Program-made: the position numbers and the translations under genes | Notes under the pieces: model-generated | What the model was told of the DNA's origin: nothing | What the model saw: the letters and a program-made list of their open reading frames with translations, nothing else | Database searches by the model: none | Shown: positions 8,219 to 16,562 of the stretch, one piece after another | Position numbering within the stretch: the first letter of the stretch is position 1 | How the letters are laid out: the number at the start of each line of letters is the position of its first letter | NCBI GenBank assembly: GCA_020353555.1 | Contig: CP070697.1 | Location: 3,652,124 to 3,709,236 of the forward strand | From: Desulfobacterales bacterium | Lineage (GTDB): Bacteria > Desulfobacterota > Desulfobacteria > Desulfobacterales > G020353555 | Length of the DNA stretch: 57,113 nucleotides | Direction of reading: 5' to 3'

Positions 8219-8578
8219 CGATTTGCCGTGCCACACCCATCCAGGACTCGGGGACTCTGAGGACCACAATTTTCACCCCAAAAAGGGCCCCATGCTTGAT
8301 CGCAAAACTGACAAAGGCTATACTGGCCCCGGAAGTTATCCGACCCCCGCAGTGTCTCTGCGGAAATGGCTATTTTTCCCGATTTCAGCGTCAGGCACCC
8401 ATTTTGATTCGCGAAATACCCTCTGGATTCCTGTGGTTGATCCCGCCGGCGCGGGACAAGCTTTCCTTGAACGTGAATCCCGCCGCGGGCGGCACTCATT
8501 TCCGGGCGGACCCTGCGAATTCACATTTCAATGTCATTGACTCATTCTGGAAGACAATTTCCCCCAAAGGAGGTTAAG
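8219..8578. other. Intergenic region without supported gene
   Basis: Open frames on both strands here are Pro/Arg-rich and have no ribosome binding sites. The right end carries AAAGGAGGT at about 8565-8573, the ribosome binding site of the thioredoxin reductase gene. Confidence 0.5.
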
Positions 8579-9559
8579 ATGGCGGTCACAGAGCTCTACG
8601 ATTTGATTATCATCGGCGCCGGCCCCGGCGGACTTACGGCCGGGATCTATGCCATGCGAGCGGCCTTAAAAACGGCCTTAATCGAAATGGGGGCGCCGGG
8701 CGGCCAGGTGAACAATTCGGATTCGGTGGAGAACTGGCCGGGTGAAGAGCATATCAGCGGCTCCGAGCTGGCCGAGAAGTTGGCCCGGCATGCCCAATCA
8801 TATGGGCTGGAGATCATCTCCCAAGAAGTGGTGGGATTAGAACCCGCGTTGGAGCATCATACCGTGCGACTCGCCAACGGTGATAGCCTCCACGCCCATG
8901 CCATAATTTTGGCAACTGGCGGGAGTCCCCGCAAAATCAATGTCCCGGGGGAAGGGGAATTTTATGGCAAGGGGGTTTCCTACTGCGCGGTCTGCGACGG
9001 CTTTTTCTTTCGGGGTAAAACGGTCGTGGTGGTGGGCGGTGGTGATACGGCGGCGGAAGAATCGCTCTATCTAGCTAAACTGGCCAAGAGAGTTTATATT
9101 GTCCATCGCCGTGATGCCTTGCGGGCGGGCGCACTGCTGCAACAGCGCGTCAAGGCCGATTGCAACATCGAAATTCTCTGGAACAAGGTCGTCACCGCAA
9201 TTAAAGCCCATGACGAAGGGGTTTATGCCGTGGATTTGAAGGATACCCAGACCGGCGCGCAAAGCGAATTGCCCACCGACGGGGTTTTCATTTTCATTGG
9301 CTTTGAGCCGAATAACCAGTTGGTGCCGGCCGGCACCAAAATGAACGCCGACGGCTACGTGGTCACCGATGAAACCTGTCTGACCAATACGCCCGGCATC
9401 TACGTTATTGGGGATCTCAGGGAAAAATATGCCCGGCAGATCGTCCTTTCCGCCGCGGATGGCTGCACTGCAGCGCTGGCCGCCGCCCACTATGTCGAAA
9501 CGCGCAAAGCCTCCGATGTCTGCGAACTACCGGAAGCATTGCAGAGCCAAGCCCTCTGA
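8579..9559 (+). CDS. trxB: Thioredoxin-disulfide reductase
   Basis: This frame encodes 326 residues from the ATG at 8579 behind AAAGGAGGT. It transfers electrons from NAD(P)H through FAD to a thioredoxin. The FAD-binding motif IIGAGPGGLTAGIYA lies at 11-25, the redox-active pair in SYCAVCDG is C136/C139, and the NADPH domain has GGGDTAAEE at 153-161 and HRRD at 176-179, the latter typical of NADPH specificity. A second FAD motif is YVIGDLREKYARQIVLSAADG near the C-terminus. No thioredoxin gene is adjacent. The next gene, a membrane protein, starts 24 bases after the stop and may be co-transcribed. Confidence 0.93.
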   Translation: MAVTELYDLIIIGAGPGGLTAGIYAMRAALKTALIEMGAPGGQVNNSDSVENWPGEEHISGSELAEKLARHAQSYGLEIISQEVVGLEPALEHHTVRLANGDSLHAHAIILATGGSPRKINVPGEGEFYGKGVSYCAVCDGFFFRGKTVVVVGGGDTAAEESLYLAKLAKRVYIVHRRDALRAGALLQQRVKADCNIEILWNKVVTAIKAHDEGVYAVDLKDTQTGAQSELPTDGVFIFIGFEPNNQLVPAGTKMNADGYVVTDETCLTNTPGIYVIGDLREKYARQIVLSAADGCTAALAAAHYVETRKASDVCELPEALQSQAL

Positions 9560-9583
9560 TTTGGGATTGAAGATGAAGACAGT

Positions 9584-10690
9584 TTGCGAAACTTCTTGCT
9601 GAAATTTACCATCCTGGCGGTGATGCTGCTGGGACTGCCGTTGCTCGGAGTCTTTCTGGCGGGTCAACCGGTGGGCCGATATCTGGAATTTCCACCCCAA
9701 ACGCGTTATGTGCGCCCCGCACCTTTTTCGTGGCCCGCATTTGCGGCCTACGCCCTTTTGATTGCGGCGGTGGTCTTCCCCCTGATCATCAGGGGCTGGA
9801 ATTCGTATCGAAGGGCTCGATCCGGCTTCCTCCGCTTCCACTCCTTTCCCTGGTGGGGGTGGGTGGGTCTCATTATGGGCACCACTTTCTGGTGTTTGGC
9901 CTGGACGCGTTTTTCCTGGCTGGCGCCGTTCCAGCCGCATACCTTTACCCCTTTGTGGCTGGCCTTCATTCTGGTGTTCAATGCCTTGTGTTGGCGGCGG
10001 ACCGGACACTGTCTGCTGACGGATCGTCCGGGATATTTCCTGCTGCTTTTTCCGGCCAGCGCGTTGTTTTGGTGGTTTTTTGAATACCTAAACCGCTTTG
10101 TGCAAAACTGGTTTTATGTGGGGAGCCGCTTTGGTCCCTGGTCCTATATCCTGTATGCAACCCCGCCCTTTTCAAGTGTCCTCCCAGCGGTTTTAAGCAC
10201 ACGGGAATGGTTGGGCTCTTTTCCCTGGATTGGGAAAGGCTTTAACGACTTCCAGCCGTTTACGATCCCCCGCGCCCGGTTGCTGGCCGGGATCACCCTG
10301 CTGATGTCCGCGGCCGGACTGGCCGGCATCGGCATCTGGCCCAATTATCTCTTTCCCTTGTTATGGATATCGCCGTTGTTGATCATCGTGTCCATGAAGG
10401 CGTTGATGAAAGAGCGTCATATCCTTTCGGAGATGGCCGACGGCAACTGGAATCTGGCGATCGCTTCGGCCCTAGCCGCCCTTTTTTGCGGGTTTTTCTG
10501 GGAAATGTGGAACTATTTCAGCCTGGCCAAGTGGAAATACAGCGTGCCGTTTGTCCATCGGTTCCCAATTTTTGAAATGCCGCTTTTGGGATATGCCGGC
10601 TATCTGCCCTTTGGCCTGGAGTGTGCAGTGGTTGCCGAGATGCTCGCACAACTGGGGTCCCGCCAGGGGCAAAGTAAAACAGCGAACTAA
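9584..10690 (+). CDS. Multi-pass membrane protein, unknown function
   Basis: This frame encodes 368 residues from a TTG start. The ribosome binding site is weak, and the start lies 24 bases after trxB, so the exact start is uncertain. About nine to ten hydrophobic segments alternate with short loops, many rich in Trp and Phe (SFPWWGWVGLIMGTTFWCLA, ALFWWFFEYLNRFVQNWFY, FFWEMWNYFSLAKWKYSVPF). The repeated WFFEYLNR and FFWEMWNYF motifs, one in each half, suggest an internal duplication or paired functional sites. I cannot name the family. Co-transcription with trxB is possible but not shown. Confidence 0.75.
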   Translation: MRNFLLKFTILAVMLLGLPLLGVFLAGQPVGRYLEFPPQTRYVRPAPFSWPAFAAYALLIAAVVFPLIIRGWNSYRRARSGFLRFHSFPWWGWVGLIMGTTFWCLAWTRFSWLAPFQPHTFTPLWLAFILVFNALCWRRTGHCLLTDRPGYFLLLFPASALFWWFFEYLNRFVQNWFYVGSRFGPWSYILYATPPFSSVLPAVLSTREWLGSFPWIGKGFNDFQPFTIPRARLLAGITLLMSAAGLAGIGIWPNYLFPLLWISPLLIIVSMKALMKERHILSEMADGNWNLAIASALAALFCGFFWEMWNYFSLAKWKYSVPFVHRFPIFEMPLLGYAGYLPFGLECAVVAEMLAQLGSRQGQSKTAN

Positions 10691-10951
10691 ACGCCAAGTT
10701 AAGCGCTAAAGATTCGCACACGTGCATTTGCGCGGGCGGTGGGTTTGTGTAATGAGGGGTAAGCTGACGAATATCCAAATTGAATTACCCGTGCGGGGTT
10801 GTATCGAGGGGATCCATCCTTAATTTATTCGGTTAGCCCCGGCTGCGACCGCCTCATCGGCGATTGAAAACCCAAAGTTCTCCTCAGGAGAACTCGCAAC
10901 TCAGATTTAACTGCAACTGGATCTTTCAACCGTACGCTCGGGAGTTCTGCC

Positions 10952-11134
10952 ATGGCCTATATATCAATTCCGGGATTGAAGGGCAAAGTTTACGTACCGC
11001 AGGAAAAAGCCGAGAGTTCCCGAAAGCATCCCTGTCGGGACTGTTATTCCTGCCAAATGTGCGGGGATGAACGCTGTCAGCTATGTCTCGCGCGGGAATC
11101 CTGCCAATGTAAAAAGCCTGCCGGTCGCAAGTGA
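10952..11134 (+). CDS. Cys-rich 60-residue protein
   Basis: The ATG follows GGGAG at about 10940. The 60 residues have no signal peptide. Eight cysteines are packed in the C-terminal half in the order CRDC, YSCQMC, ERCQLC, ESCQC. Such spacing could bind zinc or an iron-sulfur cluster, or form a small redox or regulatory knuckle. The N-terminal part (YISIPGLKGKVYVP) reads as a short beta hairpin. I recognise no family. It precedes a small membrane protein gene by 116 bases on the same strand. Confidence 0.65.
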   Translation: MAYISIPGLKGKVYVPQEKAESSRKHPCRDCYSCQMCGDERCQLCLARESCQCKKPAGRK

Positions 11135-11250
11135 TACCCCCCTGAGCCGGCCCAGCAGACAAATTGACTTTTTGATTCCCGGTCTTAAACTCAGAGGCCG
11201 AAGACCCAGATCTTGAAATCCATCATTACTTTGTCGTGGGAGGTGTCATC

Positions 11251-11478
11251 ATGACCCGCTTAAGCTGCTTTTTTGAAAAAGTTTCCGACTTAGGCGTCGG
11301 ATTGATTTTGCTGTTTATCGGTCTGCTTTTTGCCGTTATCAGCTTTGCGATCGTTCCGGTTATTGGCTTGTTATTTGCGATACCAATTATAGTTCTCGCT
11401 GTGGCGTTTCTCTTCGCACGGCGCAGCCGGGCGTGCGCGCTGCTGGCCGACCGCACCCGCAACGTTCTGTGGACTTAA
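11251..11478 (+). CDS. Small two-segment membrane protein
   Basis: From the ATG at 11251, which follows GGGAGGT, the protein has 75 residues. A short polar N-terminus (MTRLSCFFEKVSDLG) leads into two adjoining hydrophobic segments, VGLILLFIGLLFAVISFAIV and IGLLFAIPIIVLAVAFLFA, followed by an Arg-rich tail. It is probably a small inner membrane protein of unknown role. It lies just before the convergent htpX gene. Confidence 0.65.
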   Translation: MTRLSCFFEKVSDLGVGLILLFIGLLFAVISFAIVPVIGLLFAIPIIVLAVAFLFARRSRACALLADRTRNVLWT

Positions 11479-11638
11479 ATCAGATTCGTTCGCGCTGAAA
11501 ATCCCGGCGGGAGGGCGCAGCTTGAAGAAACCTCCGGCGGATGCCAACGCCCGGCGCCGATCCTAATGCAAACCGGGTTTTCTTACCGGGTTTTTGCTTT
11601 GCATCACGCCGCCCCGGCATTGGGTCATTCGTTCCAGT

Positions 11639-12565
11639 TCAACCGGAAAGCCGATCCCAGAAGGCTCTGCCGGCTGCTTCACGCCGGTCACGGCCGTTTC
11701 CTCCGCCGGGGGTGGTAGTGCGATAACCCCGCAGGCGCGCAATTCGTTCTTCCAGCGGCGGATGCGTCGAAAACAGGTTCATCAGACTGCTCCCGGAGAA
11801 CGGATTAACGATCAACATGTGCGCCGTGGATGGGTTGGCCTGCAGCCGAAGTCGGCCCGCATACGCGCCAAGTTTTTCAAGGGCCCGGGCCAGTCCCTCG
11901 GGCTTCCCGGCAATGCGGGCCCCCGTGGCATCGGCCAAGTATTCCCGGGAACGTGAAATCGCCATCTGAATAATCATCGCCGCCATGGGGGCTAGAATTG
12001 ACATGGCGATCAGTCCGATCAAACCGGCGCCTCCGCCTTCCTCGTCATCGCCGCGACCGCCGCCGAAGATGGCGCCCCATCGCGCCATGTGCGCCAGCAC
12101 CATGATGGCCCCCGCCATGGTGGCCGCAATACTGCCGATGAGGATATCTCGGTTTTTGACATGCGCCAGTTCATGGGATATAACTCCCATTACTTCTTCC
12201 CGATCCATGATCTTGAGAAGTCCTTCCGTCACCGCCACCACCGCATGCTCCGGATCGCGCCCCGTGGCAAATGCATTGGGTGCTTCCTGGGGGATCACAT
12301 ACACTTTCGGTATCGGCAGCCCCGCTTGACCGGCCAGGGTTTGTACCATCGCATGGAGCTCCGGCGCCCGTCGCGGGCTCACTTCTTGGGCCTGATACAT
12401 TCGCAATACCATTTTGTCCGAATACCAGTAACTGAAAAAATTCAACCCTGCCGCTAGAAAAAGCGCCATGATCATCCCTTGACGTCCGCCCAGAAGCTGA
12501 CCGACCCATATGATCAGAGCAGTCATTACGGCCAACAGAATGGTTGTTCGGATCTGATTTCCCAT
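11639..12565 (-). CDS. htpX: Membrane zinc metalloprotease HtpX (M48B)
   Basis: This frame encodes 308 residues. HtpX is an inner membrane protease that degrades misfolded membrane proteins. Two N-terminal membrane segments (about 8-25 and 30-48) precede the catalytic motif HELAH at 131-135. The third zinc ligand sits in [11 protein letters not shown], the hallmark of the family, and two more hydrophobic stretches surround 140-200. The C-terminus carries [14 protein letters not shown], also typical. A Gly/Asp/Glu-rich loop near 167-178 ([12 protein letters not shown]) is likely a flexible insert. A repeat fragment starts 28 bases upstream of the start codon. Confidence 0.93.
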   Translation of the reverse strand: MGNQIRTTILLAVMTALIIWVGQLLGGRQGMIMALFLAAGLNFFSYWYSDKMVLRMYQAQEVSPRRAPELHAMVQTLAGQAGLPIPKVYVIPQEAPNAFATGRDPEHAVVAVTEGLLKIMDREEVMGVISHELAHVKNRDILIGSIAATMAGAIMVLAHMARWGAIFGGGRGDDEEGGGAGLIGLIAMSILAPMAAMIIQMAISRSREYLADATGARIAGKPEGLARALEKLGAYAGRLRLQANPSTAHMLIVNPFSGSSLMNLFSTHPPLEERIARLRGYRTTTPGGGNGRDRREAAGRAFWDRLSG

Positions 12566-12593
12566 ACTTTCCCTATCCTTTCAAATTTAACAC

Positions 12594-12633
12594 GAAAATA
12601 AAATTTTCATGCATTGTGGTGGCCCACAGGGCC
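12594..12633. repeat. Dispersed repeat B, copy 1
   Basis: The stretch beginning AAATAAAATTTTCATGCA and continuing GTGGTGGCCCACAGGGCC recurs with three differences at 18917-18955. Both copies sit just upstream of a gene, and both adjoin fragments of the palindromic repeat, so A and B may be parts of one larger mobile or intergenic element. Confidence 0.65.
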
Positions 12634-12640
12634 ATAAATC

Positions 12641-12683
12641 TTTAGCTGTCTGAAAAATATCCCGCCCGACCGCGCATCGGCTT
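12641..12683 (-). repeat. Dispersed palindromic repeat, left-half fragment
   Basis: On the minus strand this reads AGCCGATGCGCGGTCGGGCG then GGATATTTTTCAGACAGC, matching the second half of the repeat at 1289. Its missing first half is found 167 bases away at 12851-12902, so the element may be split or present as two partial copies. Confidence 0.55.
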
Positions 12684-12850
12684 GGGGCCTCGGGAAACGG
12701 TCTGAGAAAAATAGAGGTCGTTCAACCGAACCGTAAAAAGGAGTTCCCCTCCAGGCCCGGATTGACCTTCCTTTTCCCGGCCTCCTGTTTGAAATCAGCG
12801 CGTGCGTGGGCTTTACGAACCCTTATTTGCGCGTTTTTTCCGCTGCCCAA

Positions 12851-12902
12851 AGCCGATCAGCGGTCGGCCTATCCCTGGTTTTTCAAAGGACTAAACGGTT
12901 AC
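12851..12902 (-). repeat. Dispersed palindromic repeat, first-half fragment
   Basis: On the minus strand this reads GTAACCGTTTAGTCC, TTTGAAAAACCAGGGATAGG and then the hairpin CCGACCGCTGATCGGCT. It is nearly identical to the first 50 bases of the copy at 50606. Confidence 0.65.
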
Positions 12903-13385
12903 ATTTCAACCTGTGCCGGTTGGGCAGTTTTGAGACTATAAATGAAGCTAACGGGTCCCGCTGGTTGTCCCGGTAAGAAAAATATAAAACCGATCCGGCC
13001 CAACGCAACTGAATTGTGTCGGCCTTAAATCGTGCCCTCACCCGCAACCCCTCCCGCGTGACTTCGCCGGGAACCCGTGGTTCGCTCACTAAATTATACT
13101 GTTTTAGGGAATAATAAAAAATCAGTCGCTAAATGCAATTTAGTTTAATAATTCAATTTTTTCAATAGGTTCTGAAACTTTTGAGTTGCATTTGTGGTTT
13201 TCGTGTGTTAAGGAAAATTGGATATTCATAGGCGGGGTTTCTAAATTTCAACCCCGGATACCGAAATGGGGGTGAAAATTCAGCCGGGCTTCTAAACCGA
13301 TGGCCCCAAATTAGCGCGCTGCAATTCCGGACCCTGAAGGGGCTTTTCCAGCTAAAGTTAACCATCAACCACGAAGGGAGACGGA

Positions 13386-15536
13386 ATGAAAAGCGTGACC
13401 AAAAACTTTCAGATAATCAGCACCGACACCGCAGCCAGTCCCCCGGCTGAATTGCCGCAGGCCCCTTTGTCAGCGGCTAGTCAGGAAGTTGGCCAACTGC
13501 AAAAAGAGGGCCCATCTCAAAGGTCCAGTTCCAAACCCGACGCTGGCGAACAGAATGAACAAAAGCTTGTAAGTAAACAACAACTGATCAATCGAATCAA
13601 CTACATTAATTTTCAAGACGAGACCCTGGTCGTTAATTTCCACCACACCCGATTTGACAAAATCATCGCTCTCCATGCCAAGCCGCAGCCCTGCCTCGGC
13701 GACCTGCTGGACTGTCAGTGGGTGGATGCCAATGGTTTCCGCCAAATCATTCAATCCTATGAATTTCAGAGTTTTTTCCTCACCCACGGGTCAACGCTTT
13801 GGGTGGTGGAACCTGAATTGATCCGCTTAGACGAAAAGGGTATCAGCCTCCTTCTGCCGGAAACAGGATTCGAATTCAGATCCCGCAAAACCAAAAGGCA
13901 CACCTGTAAGGGCGTCAAGGCGCAATTCAGCCAGCACGGCTCTGTTTTTTACGGCGCTTTGCTGGATTTCAACGCCCTGTCCTTTCGAATCGAACTCCGG
14001 ACGGGACCTCGTCAGACCTTCGACTGGATCAATCCGGAATTACCGGTCAATCTCATCCTGTCAGGCGGTCGCCAGGCTTTCTACAGCGGCGAATGCAAGA
14101 TCGTCCGGCAAACTCCCGGCCAAAAGACACGTAACCTGGTGCTGACGCCACTCAGGCATGAGATCCATCGGTTCAGGCATAAGGAACACCGCAGCGAACG
14201 CCAGGAGCTGAACCCCTCGCCCGAGATTATTTTCCGTCATCCCTTCACGAAGAATAAATTCCATCTTAAAGCCCTCAACCTGTCGGGCTCCGGTCTTGCG
14301 GTGGAGGAGGACGAAAGCAACGCCGTACTTGTGCCGGGCTTGCTCCTGCCGGAACTGGAGTTGAGTTTTGCGAAACGCTTCAGAATCAAATGCCAAGCCC
14401 AGGTGGTCTATCGCCGGGTGGTGGATGACGGGCCGAAGCGCAGCTGGGTGAAATGCGGCTTGGCGTTGCTCGATATGGACCTTCACGATCACATCAGCCT
14501 GATTGGGTTGTTGGACCAGGCCAAAAACCCCAATTCCTACCTCTGCAATGATGTCGATCTGAACGATTTGTGGGATTTCTTCTTCGAAACCGGGTTTATT
14601 TACCCCGACAAATATGCTTTCATCCAGCAGAATAAAGCGCAGATTAAAGAGACTTACGCCAAACTTTACACCTGTAGCCCCCACATAGCCCGCCATTTTA
14701 TTTACCAGGAAAAAGGCCGCATCCTCGGCCATATGGCCATGCTGCGATTTTACCAAAACACCTGGCTGATCCATCACCATGCCGCCCGCAAATCAGCGGC
14801 CACCCGCGCCGGACTCATCGTGTTGGACCAGATTGGACGAATGTGCAATGATTCCCATCGGCTTTATTCCCTGCACATGGATTACATGATCTGCTATTAC
14901 CGGCCCGACAACAAGTTTCCGAACCGGGTGTTCGGCGGCGCCGCCAAGAGCATCAATGACCCGAGCGGGTGTTCCATCGACTGTTTCGCCTATTTCCATT
15001 ACCACAAGGACTTCAATTCCGACGCCAGGCTAGCAGATCCCTGGGAGGTGACCGCAATCCAAACGGAAGACTTTGATGAGTTGGAAAGTTATTATACCCA
15101 TACCTCCGGCGGATTGATGCTCAATGCGCTGGATCTGAAACCGGAGCTGGTCCAATGCCGCGAACTGACCGCCGAATATCAGCGCCTGGGATTAACCCGC
15201 GAACGGCATCTTTTTGCTTTGAAATGCCACGGCCGTCTGAAAGCCCTTTTCGTCGCCGATATTTCGGATTTGGGCCTGAACCTTTCGGATCTGACGAACT
15301 GTATCAAAGTCGTCGTCCTGGATCATGAAGGCCTTCCGGGAGCTATCCTCAGCTCCGCCCTTTATGCGGTCATGGACCGAATCCAGCAAAAACTAATGCC
15401 CGTTCTCCTGTATCCGATGGCTTACGCCGATCGCCAGAGAATAAAATACGATAAATTATATAACCTGTGGGTGTGCAGTCTGGATTACTCGGATCAGTAT
15501 TTCAGCTATCTCAAACGCCTGCTGCGCTTTATTTGA
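13386..15536 (+). CDS. PilZ-containing protein with probable acyltransferase-like C-terminus
   Basis: This frame encodes 716 residues after GAAGGGAG. Residues 1-65 are a Gln/Pro/Ser-rich flexible tail. The next 300 residues look like two successive PilZ-type barrels: a degenerate one (FRSRKTKRHTC, then LLDFNALSFRIEL) and a clearer one (RHKEHRSERQE, then LKALNLSGSGLAVEE), the latter approximating the RxxxR and (D/N)xSxxG pattern that binds cyclic di-GMP. The C-terminal 300 residues (DLNDLWDFFFETGFIYPDKY through LRFYQNTWLIHHHAARKSA) resemble a GNAT-type acyltransferase, though this match is tentative. If correct it is a c-di-GMP-controlled transferase. No signal peptide or membrane segment is visible. 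Confidence 0.7.
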   Translation: MKSVTKNFQIISTDTAASPPAELPQAPLSAASQEVGQLQKEGPSQRSSSKPDAGEQNEQKLVSKQQLINRINYINFQDETLVVNFHHTRFDKIIALHAKPQPCLGDLLDCQWVDANGFRQIIQSYEFQSFFLTHGSTLWVVEPELIRLDEKGISLLLPETGFEFRSRKTKRHTCKGVKAQFSQHGSVFYGALLDFNALSFRIELRTGPRQTFDWINPELPVNLILSGGRQAFYSGECKIVRQTPGQKTRNLVLTPLRHEIHRFRHKEHRSERQELNPSPEIIFRHPFTKNKFHLKALNLSGSGLAVEEDESNAVLVPGLLLPELELSFAKRFRIKCQAQVVYRRVVDDGPKRSWVKCGLALLDMDLHDHISLIGLLDQAKNPNSYLCNDVDLNDLWDFFFETGFIYPDKYAFIQQNKAQIKETYAKLYTCSPHIARHFIYQEKGRILGHMAMLRFYQNTWLIHHHAARKSAATRAGLIVLDQIGRMCNDSHRLYSLHMDYMICYYRPDNKFPNRVFGGAAKSINDPSGCSIDCFAYFHYHKDFNSDARLADPWEVTAIQTEDFDELESYYTHTSGGLMLNALDLKPELVQCRELTAEYQRLGLTRERHLFALKCHGRLKALFVADISDLGLNLSDLTNCIKVVVLDHEGLPGAILSSALYAVMDRIQQKLMPVLLYPMAYADRQRIKYDKLYNLWVCSLDYSDQYFSYLKRLLRFI

Positions 15537-15561
15537 TGTGGCCGGGAGCCCGGCGATGGGA

Positions 15562-16368
15562 TCACGCCGTGGGTTTACGTCCCCGGCAGGAGATCAGAGG
15601 GGTGTACGTAAATCGTCGCCGATCGGCGAAAAAGGCCTTGAATTCCTCAAAAAATTCCTCATAGCCGCCCTCAAATTCTTCAAACCGATAACCTGAATGT
15701 CTGGCGGCTATTTCCACTTTTTGGGTCCAGTTGAAATTGTCTTTTGCCTTTAATTCCCCGAATATCAGGTTATGGGGCGTCACATTGACATCAATCTCGT
15801 GGTAGCCTAAATCGTAAAGGTAGGCATATAGCTTGATGCCGACATAGGGGTCGAAGTCGAAGCGTTGCAGATTTGTCATGATTCCGTTCAGCGCATTTTC
15901 CAAGCGGGCCGACAGCCCGTGATGGCGCAAACAGTTGCAGTCCAAATCAATCAGACACATGATACCTCCGGGCTTCAAGCTTTTGGATATATGCTTGACG
16001 ATATCAAAACTGCTCGCAAGGTAATACTCGAGCACAAACCGGACCCAAACAAAATCGAACAGGCCCAGATCTTCCAGAGGTTCCCGGATGTCGCGGCAGA
16101 TATACTCAAGCTGCTCGTGGGGATACCGTTCTTGAGCGAATCGAACCCGTTGTTCGGCGATATCGACACCGAGAGCTCCCCCTCCTGGCTGCACCAGCTT
16201 ATTCAGATGAAAAGTGGTTTTTCCCGATCCGCATCCCAGATCAGCCACCCGCATGCCCGGTTGAATACCGGCCCAAAGCGCTTGTTTTTCTGCCACCTGC
16301 CCGTCGGTCTTCAGATCCAACCGCAGGGCTTCTTCTTCACTTTCCATCAAATATGCGCCGTGAGGCAT
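15562..16368 (-). CDS. Class I SAM-dependent methyltransferase
   Basis: The start at 16368 (MPHGAYLMES) is chosen because AAGGAG stands 7 bases upstream; the open frame itself extends to 16407. The protein has 268 residues. Motif I is VADLGCGSGKTTFHL, motif II is LGVDIAEQRVRFA, and YICRDIREPL and FDFVWVRFVLEYY follow in the expected places for a Rossmann-fold small-molecule methyltransferase. The C-terminal part (IDVNVTPHNLIFGEL, then EEFEGGYEEFFEEFKAFFAD) may form the substrate lid. The substrate is unknown. It is divergent from the S1 gene with 194 bases between the starts. Confidence 0.85.
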   Translation of the reverse strand: MPHGAYLMESEEEALRLDLKTDGQVAEKQALWAGIQPGMRVADLGCGSGKTTFHLNKLVQPGGGALGVDIAEQRVRFAQERYPHEQLEYICRDIREPLEDLGLFDFVWVRFVLEYYLASSFDIVKHISKSLKPGGIMCLIDLDCNCLRHHGLSARLENALNGIMTNLQRFDFDPYVGIKLYAYLYDLGYHEIDVNVTPHNLIFGELKAKDNFNWTQKVEIAARHSGYRFEEFEGGYEEFFEEFKAFFADRRRFTYTPLISCRGRKPTA

Positions 16369-16562
16369 CGTCGCAACTCCTTGAAAAAATTGCCGCAGAG
16401 TGTCCAAAGCTATATGATGGTCTTATCTTTGTCAATGGCATCCTGGATTTTCCACAGGCGTTCAGCCTGCATTTGCCCTTGCAATTGAGTGGCTCCGCTG
16501 TTAATTTCGGCCTAAATCAAACTCTTCCTCATGGAAGTGCCTCAGTATTAGGAGTATACAAA

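Larger units (their letters stand above)
12566..13385. other. Intergenic region with repeat fragments
   Basis: No gene is accepted here. The region holds fragments of two dispersed repeats at 12594-12633, 12641-12683 and 12851-12902. A minus-strand open frame at 12883-13089 overlaps one repeat and has no ribosome binding site. The stretch 13090-13200 is markedly AT-rich and probably contains the promoter for the PilZ gene. Confidence 0.55.

Noticed and set aside
12883-13089. 68-codon minus-strand frame between htpX and the PilZ gene
   Set aside because: Its end lies in a dispersed repeat fragment and it lacks a ribosome binding site.
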